From Candidatus Poseidoniales archaeon (lineage in GTDB: Archaea > Thermoplasmatota > Poseidoniia > Poseidoniales > Poseidoniaceae), in the NCBI GenBank assembly GCA_028283345.1, contig JAPOGE010000003.1, positions 1 to 46,381 on the forward strand: 46,381 nt of DNA. Reading direction: 5' to 3'. Numbering within the stretch: position 1 is the stretch's first letter; each line of letters starts with the position of its first letter. The position numbers and the translations under genes are program-made. This document shows positions 1-7,077 of this stretch, piece after piece. Below the pieces are notes generated by a model. It saw only the letters and a program-made list of their open reading frames with translations. It did no database searches and was not told the DNA's origin.

Positions 1-80
1 GCGGCCCACCGCCCAGCGGCCCACCCAGCGGCCCACCCAGCGGCCCACCACCCAGCGGCCCACCACCCAGCGGCCCACCC
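1..80 (+). repeat. Short tandem repeat encoding (SGPP/SGPPP)n linker
   Basis: Units of 12 or 15 bases (core CCCAGCGGCCCA, with or without CCA) are repeated in tandem and continue beyond the left edge. All unit lengths are multiples of three, so the frame is kept and the array encodes a proline/glycine/serine linker. Copy number probably varies by slippage. Confidence 0.85.
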
Positions 81-1154
81 TCCTCTGCTGACGAAGATAG
101 CGAAGCCGAAGGTGACAGTGATGAAGAGTCTGAGGCTGGTGCCGGGGATGGCGGCGAGGACGGTGCTGCGGCTGAGGCCAAGGCCAAGGAAGAGTCTGGT
201 GACGAATCTGAAACCGGCCAAGAGTCCGACGATGATGACGAATTCGACGAGGAACTCATCGCCAGTCTCACCCATTCGATGGGAAACGATAAAGGGAAAA
301 TCGGAGTACCTGATTATGATGAAGCGATCGAATACACCGGTGATTCGGCAGGGGACGGAGAATATGATGCGGGCACTGATACGGAAGAATCCACCTCGGA
401 TGAACCCGAGGTGGAGATGAAAATCTCCGACTCGGAACGAGTCAAACAATTGGAATCAGAGGTGGCCCGCCTGCGCGATGGATTAGCCGGGGCGGCGGAG
501 GTGATACAAGAAATTGAAAATCCTCCGATGCCCCCCATCGTCGGGGAAGACTTCGTAATCCCCGACCACCTAGTCAGTGATTTCGTTCGTCTTGGTCGCC
601 AATTACATCGTGAGGGGATGGTGAAGGCAACCCAAGGGGCAATCGCGATTCTCGACCCCGACCAGCCGGGTTTGGTACATTCGACCAGCAAATCCTGCGC
701 CCTCTCCCAAGCCACGGAATTGGATATTGTCTCGGGTCGGCTCGGTCAAGCCGCACCCCCCGGTGCCCCGGATGAATGGCGAGTGATTGAGATTCTCATC
801 GCCGCAACTTCTCTACACAACGGTGGGCCGGCGGCGTGTATCCATGTCCAGCCACCATATGCCACTACTGTGGCGATGGAAAAAGACCGAATTGTGTTAC
901 AGCCCATCGACCACTACGGCAAGGAGAATCTCGGTAAGGCGGTAATCGTTGACCCTGACCTTGAGGATATGGATGAATATCTACGTCAAGTTGCCGAAGC
1001 CCTGCAACAAGGCAATATGAAGTGTGTCGTGATTCGTGGTCTGGGTATCTTCTCGGTCGGAAGAAATTTCAACGAAGCCTGGCACTGGGCGGCTACACTG
1101 GAACATAGTATGCAGGTGCTGTTATTGGCGCGTCAGGCAGGAATGAAGACTTGA
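1..1154 (+). CDS. Class II aldolase/adducin-like domain protein with SGPP-repeat and acidic linkers (5' end outside window)
   Basis: The reading frame is open from the left edge (first full codon at base 3) to the stop at 1154, giving 383 visible residues; the N-terminus lies outside the window. The visible part begins with Pro/Gly/Ser repeats (SGPP, SGPPP), continues with about 90 very acidic residues, then a short helical stretch, and ends in a domain of about 200 residues resembling the class II aldolase/adducin fold. Matching features are APDEWRVIE, IHVQPPYAT and GLGIFSVGRNFNEAWHW. In catalytic members zinc is held by an HxH pair and a later His before Gly. Here the pair is HVQ and the later position reads IRG, so at least two metal ligands are missing while the Glu of APDEW is kept. 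The domain is therefore probably not an ordinary aldolase and may bind a ligand or partner, as adducin does. The ATG at base 279 is internal, not the start. Confidence 0.7.
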   Translation, partial: GPPPSGPPSGPPSGPPPSGPPPSGPPSSADEDSEAEGDSDEESEAGAGDGGEDGAAAEAKAKEESGDESETGQESDDDDEFDEELIASLTHSMGNDKGKIGVPDYDEAIEYTGDSAGDGEYDAGTDTEESTSDEPEVEMKISDSERVKQLESEVARLRDGLAGAAEVIQEIENPPMPPIVGEDFVIPDHLVSDFVRLGRQLHREGMVKATQGAIAILDPDQPGLVHSTSKSCALSQATELDIVSGRLGQAAPPGAPDEWRVIEILIAATSLHNGGPAACIHVQPPYATTVAMEKDRIVLQPIDHYGKENLGKAVIVDPDLEDMDEYLRQVAEALQQGNMKCVVIRGLGIFSVGRNFNEAWHWAATLEHSMQVLLLARQAGMKT

Positions 1155-1175
1155 TAAACTCCAATAAATCACTGC

Positions 1176-1772
1176 TCACTGCTCACTGCAGAAAGTGACG
1201 AAGTTACTCATCATTTCTGCACCGAATTCCGAGTCGTTGACCTCGGGGTGGAATTGCAGGCCGAAACGGCGGCGTCCGACATCCTCCATGCCTTGGACCC
1301 GGCAAGAATCGGAACTTGCGGTGATGCTGAACCCAACCGGCACCTCAACTATTTCGTCGTTGTGGGATTCCCACACGGTTTGCTTTTCCGGGGTTCCGGA
1401 AAAAATAACCCCACCACCTTCGATCACCGAGATTTCCATCGCCCCGAATTCCGGGGTCGGCGCCTCGGCGCAGTCACCGCCGTAATGGCGGGCCATGAAT
1501 TGATGCCCGGCACAGATCCCCAGCACCGGTAGATCGAGTTCGAGGTAAGCCGCACAATTACCCAATTCACCGGTCAAGCCAACCCTTTCAGCTCCTCCAG
1601 AGAGCAATAACCCATCCAACTCTCGTAACTCATCCACCGTGGTGGTATTGTCGATAATCTGGGTATCAACTCCGAGATAGCGCAACATTCTCCACTCGCG
1701 GTGCGTCCATTGACCACCATTATCGACCACGTCAATCACCAACACCTTCTCACCGACCAAGACCTCACCCAA
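1176..1772 (-). CDS. guaAA: GMP synthase [glutamine-hydrolysing] subunit A (glutaminase)
   Basis: This is a class I glutamine amidotransferase of the archaeal split GMP synthase. It releases ammonia from glutamine for the ATP-pyrophosphatase subunit that converts XMP to GMP. Visible signatures are the N-terminal strand VLVIDVVDNGGQWTHREW, the oxyanion loop LLLSGGAERVG, the nucleophile-elbow Cys in LGICAGHQF, and the catalytic His-Glu pair in LQFHPEV. About 198 residues is the usual size of the separate subunit. The start is uncertain. The longest frame reaches 1931 but would run through rpo12 on the other strand and encode a tail foreign to the family. A TTG at 1772 directly after GGAGGAGGT, a TTG at 1760 and a GTG at 1745 all fit the family N-terminus; 1772 was chosen for its ribosome binding site. 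The ATP-pyrophosphatase partner is not in the window. Confidence 0.85.
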   Translation of the reverse strand: MGEVLVGEKVLVIDVVDNGGQWTHREWRMLRYLGVDTQIIDNTTTVDELRELDGLLLSGGAERVGLTGELGNCAAYLELDLPVLGICAGHQFMARHYGGDCAEAPTPEFGAMEISVIEGGGVIFSGTPEKQTVWESHNDEIVEVPVGFSITASSDSCRVQGMEDVGRRRFGLQFHPEVNDSEFGAEMMSNFVTFCSEQ

Positions 1773-1877
1773 ACCTCCTCCATTGCCGACAACCCATGAA
1801 TATGACCCTTGACCGATTTCTCCAATGATGAACAGGTTCAAAGAGGAGCGGTGGGTCGCGGGCGATTGGAGAGATAG

Positions 1878-2030
1878 ATGACTGGAGCACCAATTCCCTA
1901 CAAGTGTATCGTTTGCGGCGAGATTGAACACGTCTCATCAGACCGTCCCGGACTCTCTTGTCGTAGTTGTGGTGGCCGCATCTTCTCAAAGCCGAGAAAT
2001 AAGGGTCATAAGATTCTCGACGCTAACTGA
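1878..2030 (+). CDS. rpo12: DNA-directed RNA polymerase subunit Rpo12 (RpoP)
   Basis: This 50-residue gene encodes the small zinc-binding RNA polymerase subunit homologous to eukaryotic Rpb12/RPABC4. The ATG at 1878 follows a GGAG-type site in ttggagagatag. The protein has YKCIVCG near the N-terminus (Cys10, Cys13) and LSCRSCGGRIFSKPR in the second half (Cys28, Cys31). Together these form the family zinc ribbon and basic tail, and the protein ends HKILDAN. Length and spacing match archaeal Rpo12, and no other small family has this combination. The gene lies divergent from guaAA and 49 bases before the RFC gene on the same strand, so it may share a transcript with the latter. It is a core, normally essential subunit and one of the best markers that the sequence is archaeal. 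Confidence 0.92.
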   Translation: MTGAPIPYKCIVCGEIEHVSSDRPGLSCRSCGGRIFSKPRNKGHKILDAN

Positions 2031-2079
2031 GAGCACCCCACCTTTGATGAACCGCTACGCCTGAAGCCCGGCGGAGAGC

Positions 2080-3225
2080 ATGGTAAGTTGGTTGGTTACT
2101 CACGCGCCACGGCGCTTTGACGCTTTGGCGGTACCACCGGAGATAATTGCCCAATTCACCGCTGTTGCATGCAATGCTAATCCTCCCCATCTACTGATTG
2201 CCGGCCCCTCCGGGGTCGGGAAAACCGCGGCGTGGAGGTTGATTGCCAGACAGGTTCTCGGTGTCGGTTGGCAGGCAACCACCCATGTGCTACAAGCGCG
2301 CGATCTGGCTCGCTCCAGTGGGGCGATGGGTAAGTTTGAGGATTTTCTGCGCCCGGCCGGAAGCGACAGCGGAGATACCTTGGCGAGCCGGACCAGTTTG
2401 GAGGCCTTCGACCGGGGTATGTTTCTCGGCACCGGAGGTGACGAGGCTCCGGCCGGAGCCGAGACCGAAGAGATATTGGCGGGCCGGAAGATGGCGCCGG
2501 TCAGTCGTTTGATAATCATCGAAGATGCAGACCATCTCGGCCCTAAACGGCAACCATATCTTCGCCGCATGATGGAGCGAGAATCCCACACCTCTCGCTT
2601 CATTTTCACCGCCCGAGCGCCGAGTCGCTTGATCGATGCCCTGCGTTCACGCACCCAATTCATCCGCTTACCGACGACCACTGCTGAGATGATTTCAGCC
2701 AGGTTGGAACAGATAGCAGATGCGGAAGCATTGCAACCGGCGCCAGGCTTGCTCGGAGACCTTACCCATATCGCCGCAGGAAATCTCCGTCGGGCGATAT
2801 TCCTGCTCGAAATTCTCACCCTCAAAAATCGCCTCGACGACCGCTCCCAGCTACAGGAATTGGTGGCGGCAACAACTTTCAGTACCACCCAACGAGTATT
2901 CGAGGCGGCATTGCGGGGACGAATCCACCAGTGGAAATGGCAACAGGTCGAGGGGCGCAACCGTCGCGTTCTGCACGGTGCGATGGGGCAATTCGACCGT
3001 CTTCTCAGCGACCACTCCTTACAACCGGAAGACGTCATCGAGCAATTGCATTCCTTACTGGTGAGCGGTAGATTACTGTTGTCGGCGGGAGCCATCATCG
3101 GATTGTTGGAAGCGTTATCGGCATGCGACATCCGCCTGCAGCGGAGTATGCATCCGCGTATCCAGTTCGAACAACTATTCCATGAAGTTGCAGAAATAGG
3201 GCGCAGATTCGGCTTGGCAGTATAG
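2080..3225 (+). CDS. Replication factor C (clamp loader) subunit, AAA+ ATPase
   Basis: The 381-residue protein has the architecture of clamp-loader subunits, which load the PCNA sliding clamp onto primed DNA. It shows an N-terminal segment ending in a Walker A motif (GPSGVGKTA, residues 42-50), a Walker B region (LIIIEDADHLG, near 148), a sensor/arginine region (FIFTARAPSRLIDALRSR) and a C-terminal helical collar domain. Two family hallmarks are altered: the DEAD box reads EDAD, and the SRC motif with the arginine finger reads RSRT. This suggests a diverged small-subunit paralogue rather than the main RfcS. The ATG at 2080 follows GGCGGAGAGC, a good binding site. Upstream is rpo12 and downstream a tRNA gene. 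Family assignment is confident; which RFC subunit it is remains open. Confidence 0.82.
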   Translation: MVSWLVTHAPRRFDALAVPPEIIAQFTAVACNANPPHLLIAGPSGVGKTAAWRLIARQVLGVGWQATTHVLQARDLARSSGAMGKFEDFLRPAGSDSGDTLASRTSLEAFDRGMFLGTGGDEAPAGAETEEILAGRKMAPVSRLIIIEDADHLGPKRQPYLRRMMERESHTSRFIFTARAPSRLIDALRSRTQFIRLPTTTAEMISARLEQIADAEALQPAPGLLGDLTHIAAGNLRRAIFLLEILTLKNRLDDRSQLQELVAATTFSTTQRVFEAALRGRIHQWKWQQVEGRNRRVLHGAMGQFDRLLSDHSLQPEDVIEQLHSLLVSGRLLLSAGAIIGLLEALSACDIRLQRSMHPRIQFEQLFHEVAEIGRRFGLAV

Positions 3226-3264
3226 GTGCGAAGCCTCAAGGCAGGTAAGCACCGCCCGAGTCTA

Positions 3265-3342
3265 GGGCGTGTAGCAGAGCGTGGATAATGCACCGGCCTC
3301 CTAAGCCGGGGATCGCGGGTTCAAATCCTGCCGCGCCCGCCA
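3265..3342 (+). tRNA. tRNA-Arg (anticodon CCU), CCA encoded
   Basis: The sequence folds into a complete cloverleaf. The acceptor stem is GGGCGTG with CGCGCCC (one G-T pair). The D arm is GCA/TGC around a loop containing GG. The anticodon stem is CCGGC/GCCGG with loop CTCCTAA, so the anticodon is CCT and reads AGG (Arg). The variable loop is GGATC and the T arm GCGGG-TTCAAAT-CCTGC. The discriminator is G (3339) and the CCA end is encoded at 3340-3342. No intron is present. Confidence 0.95.
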
Positions 3343-3377
3343 ACACCATATCGTCACGCCTCTTCGCCAAGGTGAAT

Positions 3378-4865
3378 ATGCCTACTGACGTAGATGATAC
3401 CGCACAACCCCTGCCGCGTCCGTATGGCGTCGGGTTTGAGGAAAATTTGGGGGCGATTGAGAAATTGGTCGAGATCTTGGCGACCCGCGAATCAACCCGC
3501 ATTTACTGGGGTCGGCTGTCGTGGTGGGGGCCGATGCGAATTCTCAGGCAGAGTTTCGGTCTGTTGATATTCTTAGCATCGTTCGCTGGTATAATCGCCC
3601 CGGTTCTAGCTCCGGATTCCCCATGGCAAGTACTGGTGGTATGGTTCCCACTCCTCTTTCTCGCGCTTGGCCCCAGCCTGATAGGTGCCGAGGCAGCCAT
3701 GTTTTCAGCCGAAGCCAGATTTAAACTGAGTGCCCGCCAAGGCAATGACCATCGAGCAACCCCCGGTTCGGACCGGATAATGGAATCATTGCGCGACAGC
3801 AGGAGAAATGGCTGGTTGCAAATAGTCCTCGGGTTATTTGCAATAGGTATGATGACATTCAGTATTTTCAATGAAAAAGGCTCGATTTCATGGAACATGG
3901 CATTATTGATAGCGATGGTGAGCGGCCTGGGAATGTCGATTCATACGCGAATGACGATGGATGATGTACTGAATCACGCCGACGCATTGCCCTTCCTCGC
4001 ACTCTATGCGCCTACCCACCATCCGACCGGCATCACCCCGGCCATGAGTTCGCTGATTCGCGCTCACCTCGACCCGGTGCTCGCCGGCGAGTGGGACATA
4101 TGGTCGAGGCGGGTATGTGAGGCAGCAAACCCAGAAATGAGCAAGGATGAGGTTTTGGAGCGACTGATACTCCTGCTTTATCTGCAGGAATCCGGCGCCT
4201 TACCCGAAGGAAAAATGCAGAGTGAACTCGGAGAATTCCTCGACCAGACCTGCTTGAATGACCTGCGAGAGCATCACTTATTCAACCGAGGTACTTTGTT
4301 GCGAATGATAGCCCACGCCAAGGCTTGGCAACCCGGGCTGTTTCGGGTATTGGCACGCCTTCAGGGTGATTTACTCGACCACGCTCAAGTCATAGCCGAT
4401 GAGGGTTGGAGACTCGATGTCGAGTTTGAAAACGTGTGCTTCGATGGCCAAGGACATCTATTCATCGCCTTGAATAATCAACGCCAACAGCCACAACGAG
4501 TCAGCATCGAAGTACATGTTCCCGGCGGCCAGCCGGAGACCCAGACCTTCCGTCTGGAGGCGCCACCCTGCGCCGCACCATCCAGCACCTTGGCGTTGTT
4601 TTCCTCGAGTGGGGATGACGTGGTAACCTGGCTCCCTCGTTACCTCTGTCTCGGGGTCTACCTGTGGCTCGGGGTGGCGTGGGAGCCGAATGAATCCGGA
4701 TTGAGAACGGTACAGGTGACACTGCGCTCTGAAGACGGCGATTTGATTACCTCACGGATAATCCATTCAAAGGTCCATCGCCGCCTTGGATCTGGTGACC
4801 GGAGAAGGCGGCGAAGACTGCGTCGGGCGCGTAAATTGGGCCTCGCCGATGGCAGCAATGGTTGA
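3378..4865 (+). CDS. Multi-pass membrane protein of unknown function
   Basis: The gene encodes 495 residues. An in-frame extension back to 3288 would lie inside the tRNA gene, so the ATG at 3378, preceded by AAGGTGA, is taken as the start. After a soluble segment of about 60 residues come four hydrophobic helices, within SFGLLIFLASFAGIIAPVLA, VLVVWFPLLFLALGPSL, LQIVLGLFAIGMMTFSIF and MALLIAMVSGLGMSI. A cytosolic region of roughly 300 residues follows, with a helical part (DEVLERLILLLYLQESG) and a beta-rich part, and the protein ends in a very basic tail (RRRRRLRRARK). No catalytic motif was recognised. The helix arrangement suggests two hairpins with both ends in the cytosol. Confidence 0.75.
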   Translation: MPTDVDDTAQPLPRPYGVGFEENLGAIEKLVEILATRESTRIYWGRLSWWGPMRILRQSFGLLIFLASFAGIIAPVLAPDSPWQVLVVWFPLLFLALGPSLIGAEAAMFSAEARFKLSARQGNDHRATPGSDRIMESLRDSRRNGWLQIVLGLFAIGMMTFSIFNEKGSISWNMALLIAMVSGLGMSIHTRMTMDDVLNHADALPFLALYAPTHHPTGITPAMSSLIRAHLDPVLAGEWDIWSRRVCEAANPEMSKDEVLERLILLLYLQESGALPEGKMQSELGEFLDQTCLNDLREHHLFNRGTLLRMIAHAKAWQPGLFRVLARLQGDLLDHAQVIADEGWRLDVEFENVCFDGQGHLFIALNNQRQQPQRVSIEVHVPGGQPETQTFRLEAPPCAAPSSTLALFSSSGDDVVTWLPRYLCLGVYLWLGVAWEPNESGLRTVQVTLRSEDGDLITSRIIHSKVHRRLGSGDRRRRRRLRRARKLGLADGSNG

Positions 4866-4939
4866 CCTGTGAAACCATGCTCTGACGTCGGCGTGTTTAT
4901 CGTCATAATAATCATCGGCGATTTACACGAGGGTTGCAA

Positions 4940-6580
4940 ATGGAGGCATGGGAGGTCATCATCATCGGCGGTGGGCATGCTGCACTCCGTTCAGCCATCG
5001 CCGCAAAAGAGGATAATGCATCGGTCATCGTGGTTTCAGCAGATGGCACCGGGAATAGTGGCGACGGCGACTCCACCGGCATCTCTTCTTCGATTTCCGA
5101 AACATCTTCCCGGGGCCACCGCAATGATACGATTCGTTGTGGTGATTTCCTTTGCGACCAGGACATCGTCTCCTCCCGTACCGGCACAGCTAGTAATCAC
5201 TTGGCTGATTTAGAGCGATGGGGGGTTAACTTCAGGCGTAACTCAGAGGGGATACCCCGGACCGACATCCTCCCCGGACACCATATGCCCAGGGTGTCGG
5301 GGTGCGGCGATACCACCGACGTTGAGGTGCAGCAGGTTTTGGCTGAGCAGTGCATGAAAAGCGGCATCTCTCGACGAGGAGACACCTTGGTATTGAGAAT
5401 CATAAGCACCGCAAACAAGGTTCATGGAATCACAACATTAGATCTGACCAGCGGCAAAGTCACCGCTATGCAGTGCAAGGCACTGATTATCGCCGACGAT
5501 GGCTTTGAGGGGGCCTGGACCTCATCCTCTATCGGCGGCCGAGGAATGCACTTGGCGATGCAATCGGGGGTCTCTCTGCGCGACCTTGAATTCCAATCGT
5601 GGACCCCGTTTGGTATTCCCGACTCAGAGGTCATCCTACCACTTGGTCTGCTCAGCGAGGGTGCTGTTCTCGCCGGCCCTGGAGGAGAGATGGACGCCGA
5701 ATCAGCCTCACCCTCGGCGATGGCGGCAGAGATGGCTGCAGGCGGTGAGGGCTGGTCTCTGGATCTGCGCAATATTGATTCATCAGCGGCCGCATGGTAT
5801 TCCGCCACCTTCAACCACACCAATCTCCGTCTCGGCCTTGATTCTTCATCAGAACCACTTCCGGTAGAGCCCCGAGTCGTCGGCACCCTTGGAGGGATAC
5901 CCGTCGATATCGATGGCCGCGTCATGGTCGGGAATTGGCAACTGGTATTCACCGGTCTATATGCGGCCGGGGAGGCGGCATGTTCAGGTTTGCACGGTGC
6001 TGGGGTGGCGGCTGGAAACCGGATGCTGGATGCGCTCTCCGGCGGTACCGCGGCCGGCACCCATGCCGGCTCATATGCTGGTGTGAGCAAATACAGCGGT
6101 AGTGACAAACTCCTTCACCAACTCAGCGAAGACGAATCAACCCTCGACACCATCTTATCGGTAGTAGCCGGCGTTGATGCACCCCGCGTCGGGGAAATCC
6201 GCTCCACCCTCAGCAACATCATGACAGATCACATGGGCCTCAAACGCAGTGAGGCTGGCCTGAAGACAGCGGCTGAGCAGTTATCTGATCTAGCCGGTAG
6301 GGCCGCAGGGTTGAGATTGGATTATTGCAACAGTTTGCTGATGAATCAAAACCTGGTTAAAAATATTCACCTCCGTTCGATTATTAACATTGCTCAGGCC
6401 GCGGTGACCGCGGCCTTACTGCGGCAAGAGAGCCGCGGTACCCATTGCCGAGAAGATTTTACTGATCGTGATGATGAGAACTTCCTGAAACACAGTCTGG
6501 TCGGCGCCGATGGCGCCGGAGAATGGCTGCCGCTACGCAAAAGCACCCGTGGCTCATGGCTCTTGGCACCGGATGCTTAA
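4940..6580 (+). CDS. FAD-dependent SdhA/FrdA-like flavoprotein, degenerate
   Basis: The 546-residue protein resembles the flavoprotein subunit of succinate dehydrogenase/fumarate reductase and L-aspartate oxidase. An N-terminal Rossmann motif (VIIIGGGHAALRSAIAA) binds the FAD dinucleotide. Near residues 310-360 comes the family block: TLGGIPVDIDGRV, then FTGLYAAGEAACSGLHGAG and AGNRMLDAL. A C-terminal helical domain follows. The loop that holds the covalently bound FAD via a His in true SdhA reads DGDSTGISSSISE here, with no His. Several catalytic regions are weakly conserved, and no iron-sulphur SdhB gene is adjacent. It is best called an SdhA-like oxidoreductase with non-covalent FAD; the substrate is unknown. 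The ATG at 4940 follows GAGGG; an upstream TTG at 4934 is possible. Confidence 0.7.
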   Translation: MEAWEVIIIGGGHAALRSAIAAKEDNASVIVVSADGTGNSGDGDSTGISSSISETSSRGHRNDTIRCGDFLCDQDIVSSRTGTASNHLADLERWGVNFRRNSEGIPRTDILPGHHMPRVSGCGDTTDVEVQQVLAEQCMKSGISRRGDTLVLRIISTANKVHGITTLDLTSGKVTAMQCKALIIADDGFEGAWTSSSIGGRGMHLAMQSGVSLRDLEFQSWTPFGIPDSEVILPLGLLSEGAVLAGPGGEMDAESASPSAMAAEMAAGGEGWSLDLRNIDSSAAAWYSATFNHTNLRLGLDSSSEPLPVEPRVVGTLGGIPVDIDGRVMVGNWQLVFTGLYAAGEAACSGLHGAGVAAGNRMLDALSGGTAAGTHAGSYAGVSKYSGSDKLLHQLSEDESTLDTILSVVAGVDAPRVGEIRSTLSNIMTDHMGLKRSEAGLKTAAEQLSDLAGRAAGLRLDYCNSLLMNQNLVKNIHLRSIINIAQAAVTAALLRQESRGTHCREDFTDRDDENFLKHSLVGADGAGEWLPLRKSTRGSWLLAPDA

Positions 6581-6618
6581 GCCCGAACCTTCATTTCAAT
6601 TTGCCAGCAGCCCTCAGC

Positions 6619-7077
6619 ATGGCAGGTGAGGTGACCCTCTTCACAAAGATAATCTCCGGAGACATTCCCTGTTGTGAAGTTGCCAAGGGCGAATCGTGGC
6701 TCGCCTTCCTCGATATCAACCCACGCCGGCCGGGACATACCCTGGTTGTCCCGCACGAAGCCAAGAAGCATCTGGCAGAATTATCCCTGCCTCAATTGTC
6801 CGCATTATGGCTAGGTGTGATGGAGGCTCAACGCCGGCTCAAAGCGCACTTTCAAACCGATGATTTCTCAATTGGCATTCATGATGGCCCAATTGCTGGA
6901 CAGGAGGTGCCACATGTCCATATCCACCTCCTCCCCCGGACTGAAGGTGATGGTGGGCTCTCTATGCTCGCCTGTTGGCCCGAGGCTCTGCCCCCCGGGT
7001 CTGTGGAACCGGACTTTACCGCACTGAATGAATTGGCTGAAGCCCTACGAGATATAGGTGAAGGCCATGGTGGATGA
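6619..7077 (+). CDS. HIT family nucleotide hydrolase/transferase
   Basis: This 152-residue protein is a full-length histidine-triad protein, a family that hydrolyses or transfers nucleotidyl groups (adenosine phosphoramidates, dinucleoside polyphosphates). It starts FTKIISGDIPCCEV, typical of the Hint branch, continues FLDINPRRPGHTLVVP, and carries the triad HVHIH at residues 99-103 with the general base-nucleophile His in the centre. The ATG at 6619 gives the family N-terminus. A longer frame from 6523 would overlap the preceding gene and adds unrelated residues. No clear ribosome binding site is visible, so the message may be leaderless or coupled to the gene ahead. Its 3' end overlaps the following acyltransferase start by 11 bases, pointing to co-translation. 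Confidence 0.9.
   Translation: MAGEVTLFTKIISGDIPCCEVAKGESWLAFLDINPRRPGHTLVVPHEAKKHLAELSLPQLSALWLGVMEAQRRLKAHFQTDDFSIGIHDGPIAGQEVPHVHIHLLPRTEGDGGLSMLACWPEALPPGSVEPDFTALNELAEALRDIGEGHGG

Noticed and set aside
314-715. Antisense frame of 133 codons
   Set aside because: It lies wholly opposite the aldolase-like protein frame, which has clear domain signatures.
2100-3293. A 397-codon open frame on the minus strand
   Set aside because: It is the antisense shadow of the RFC gene; its composition (Arg/Ser-rich) is that of a reversed coding strand.
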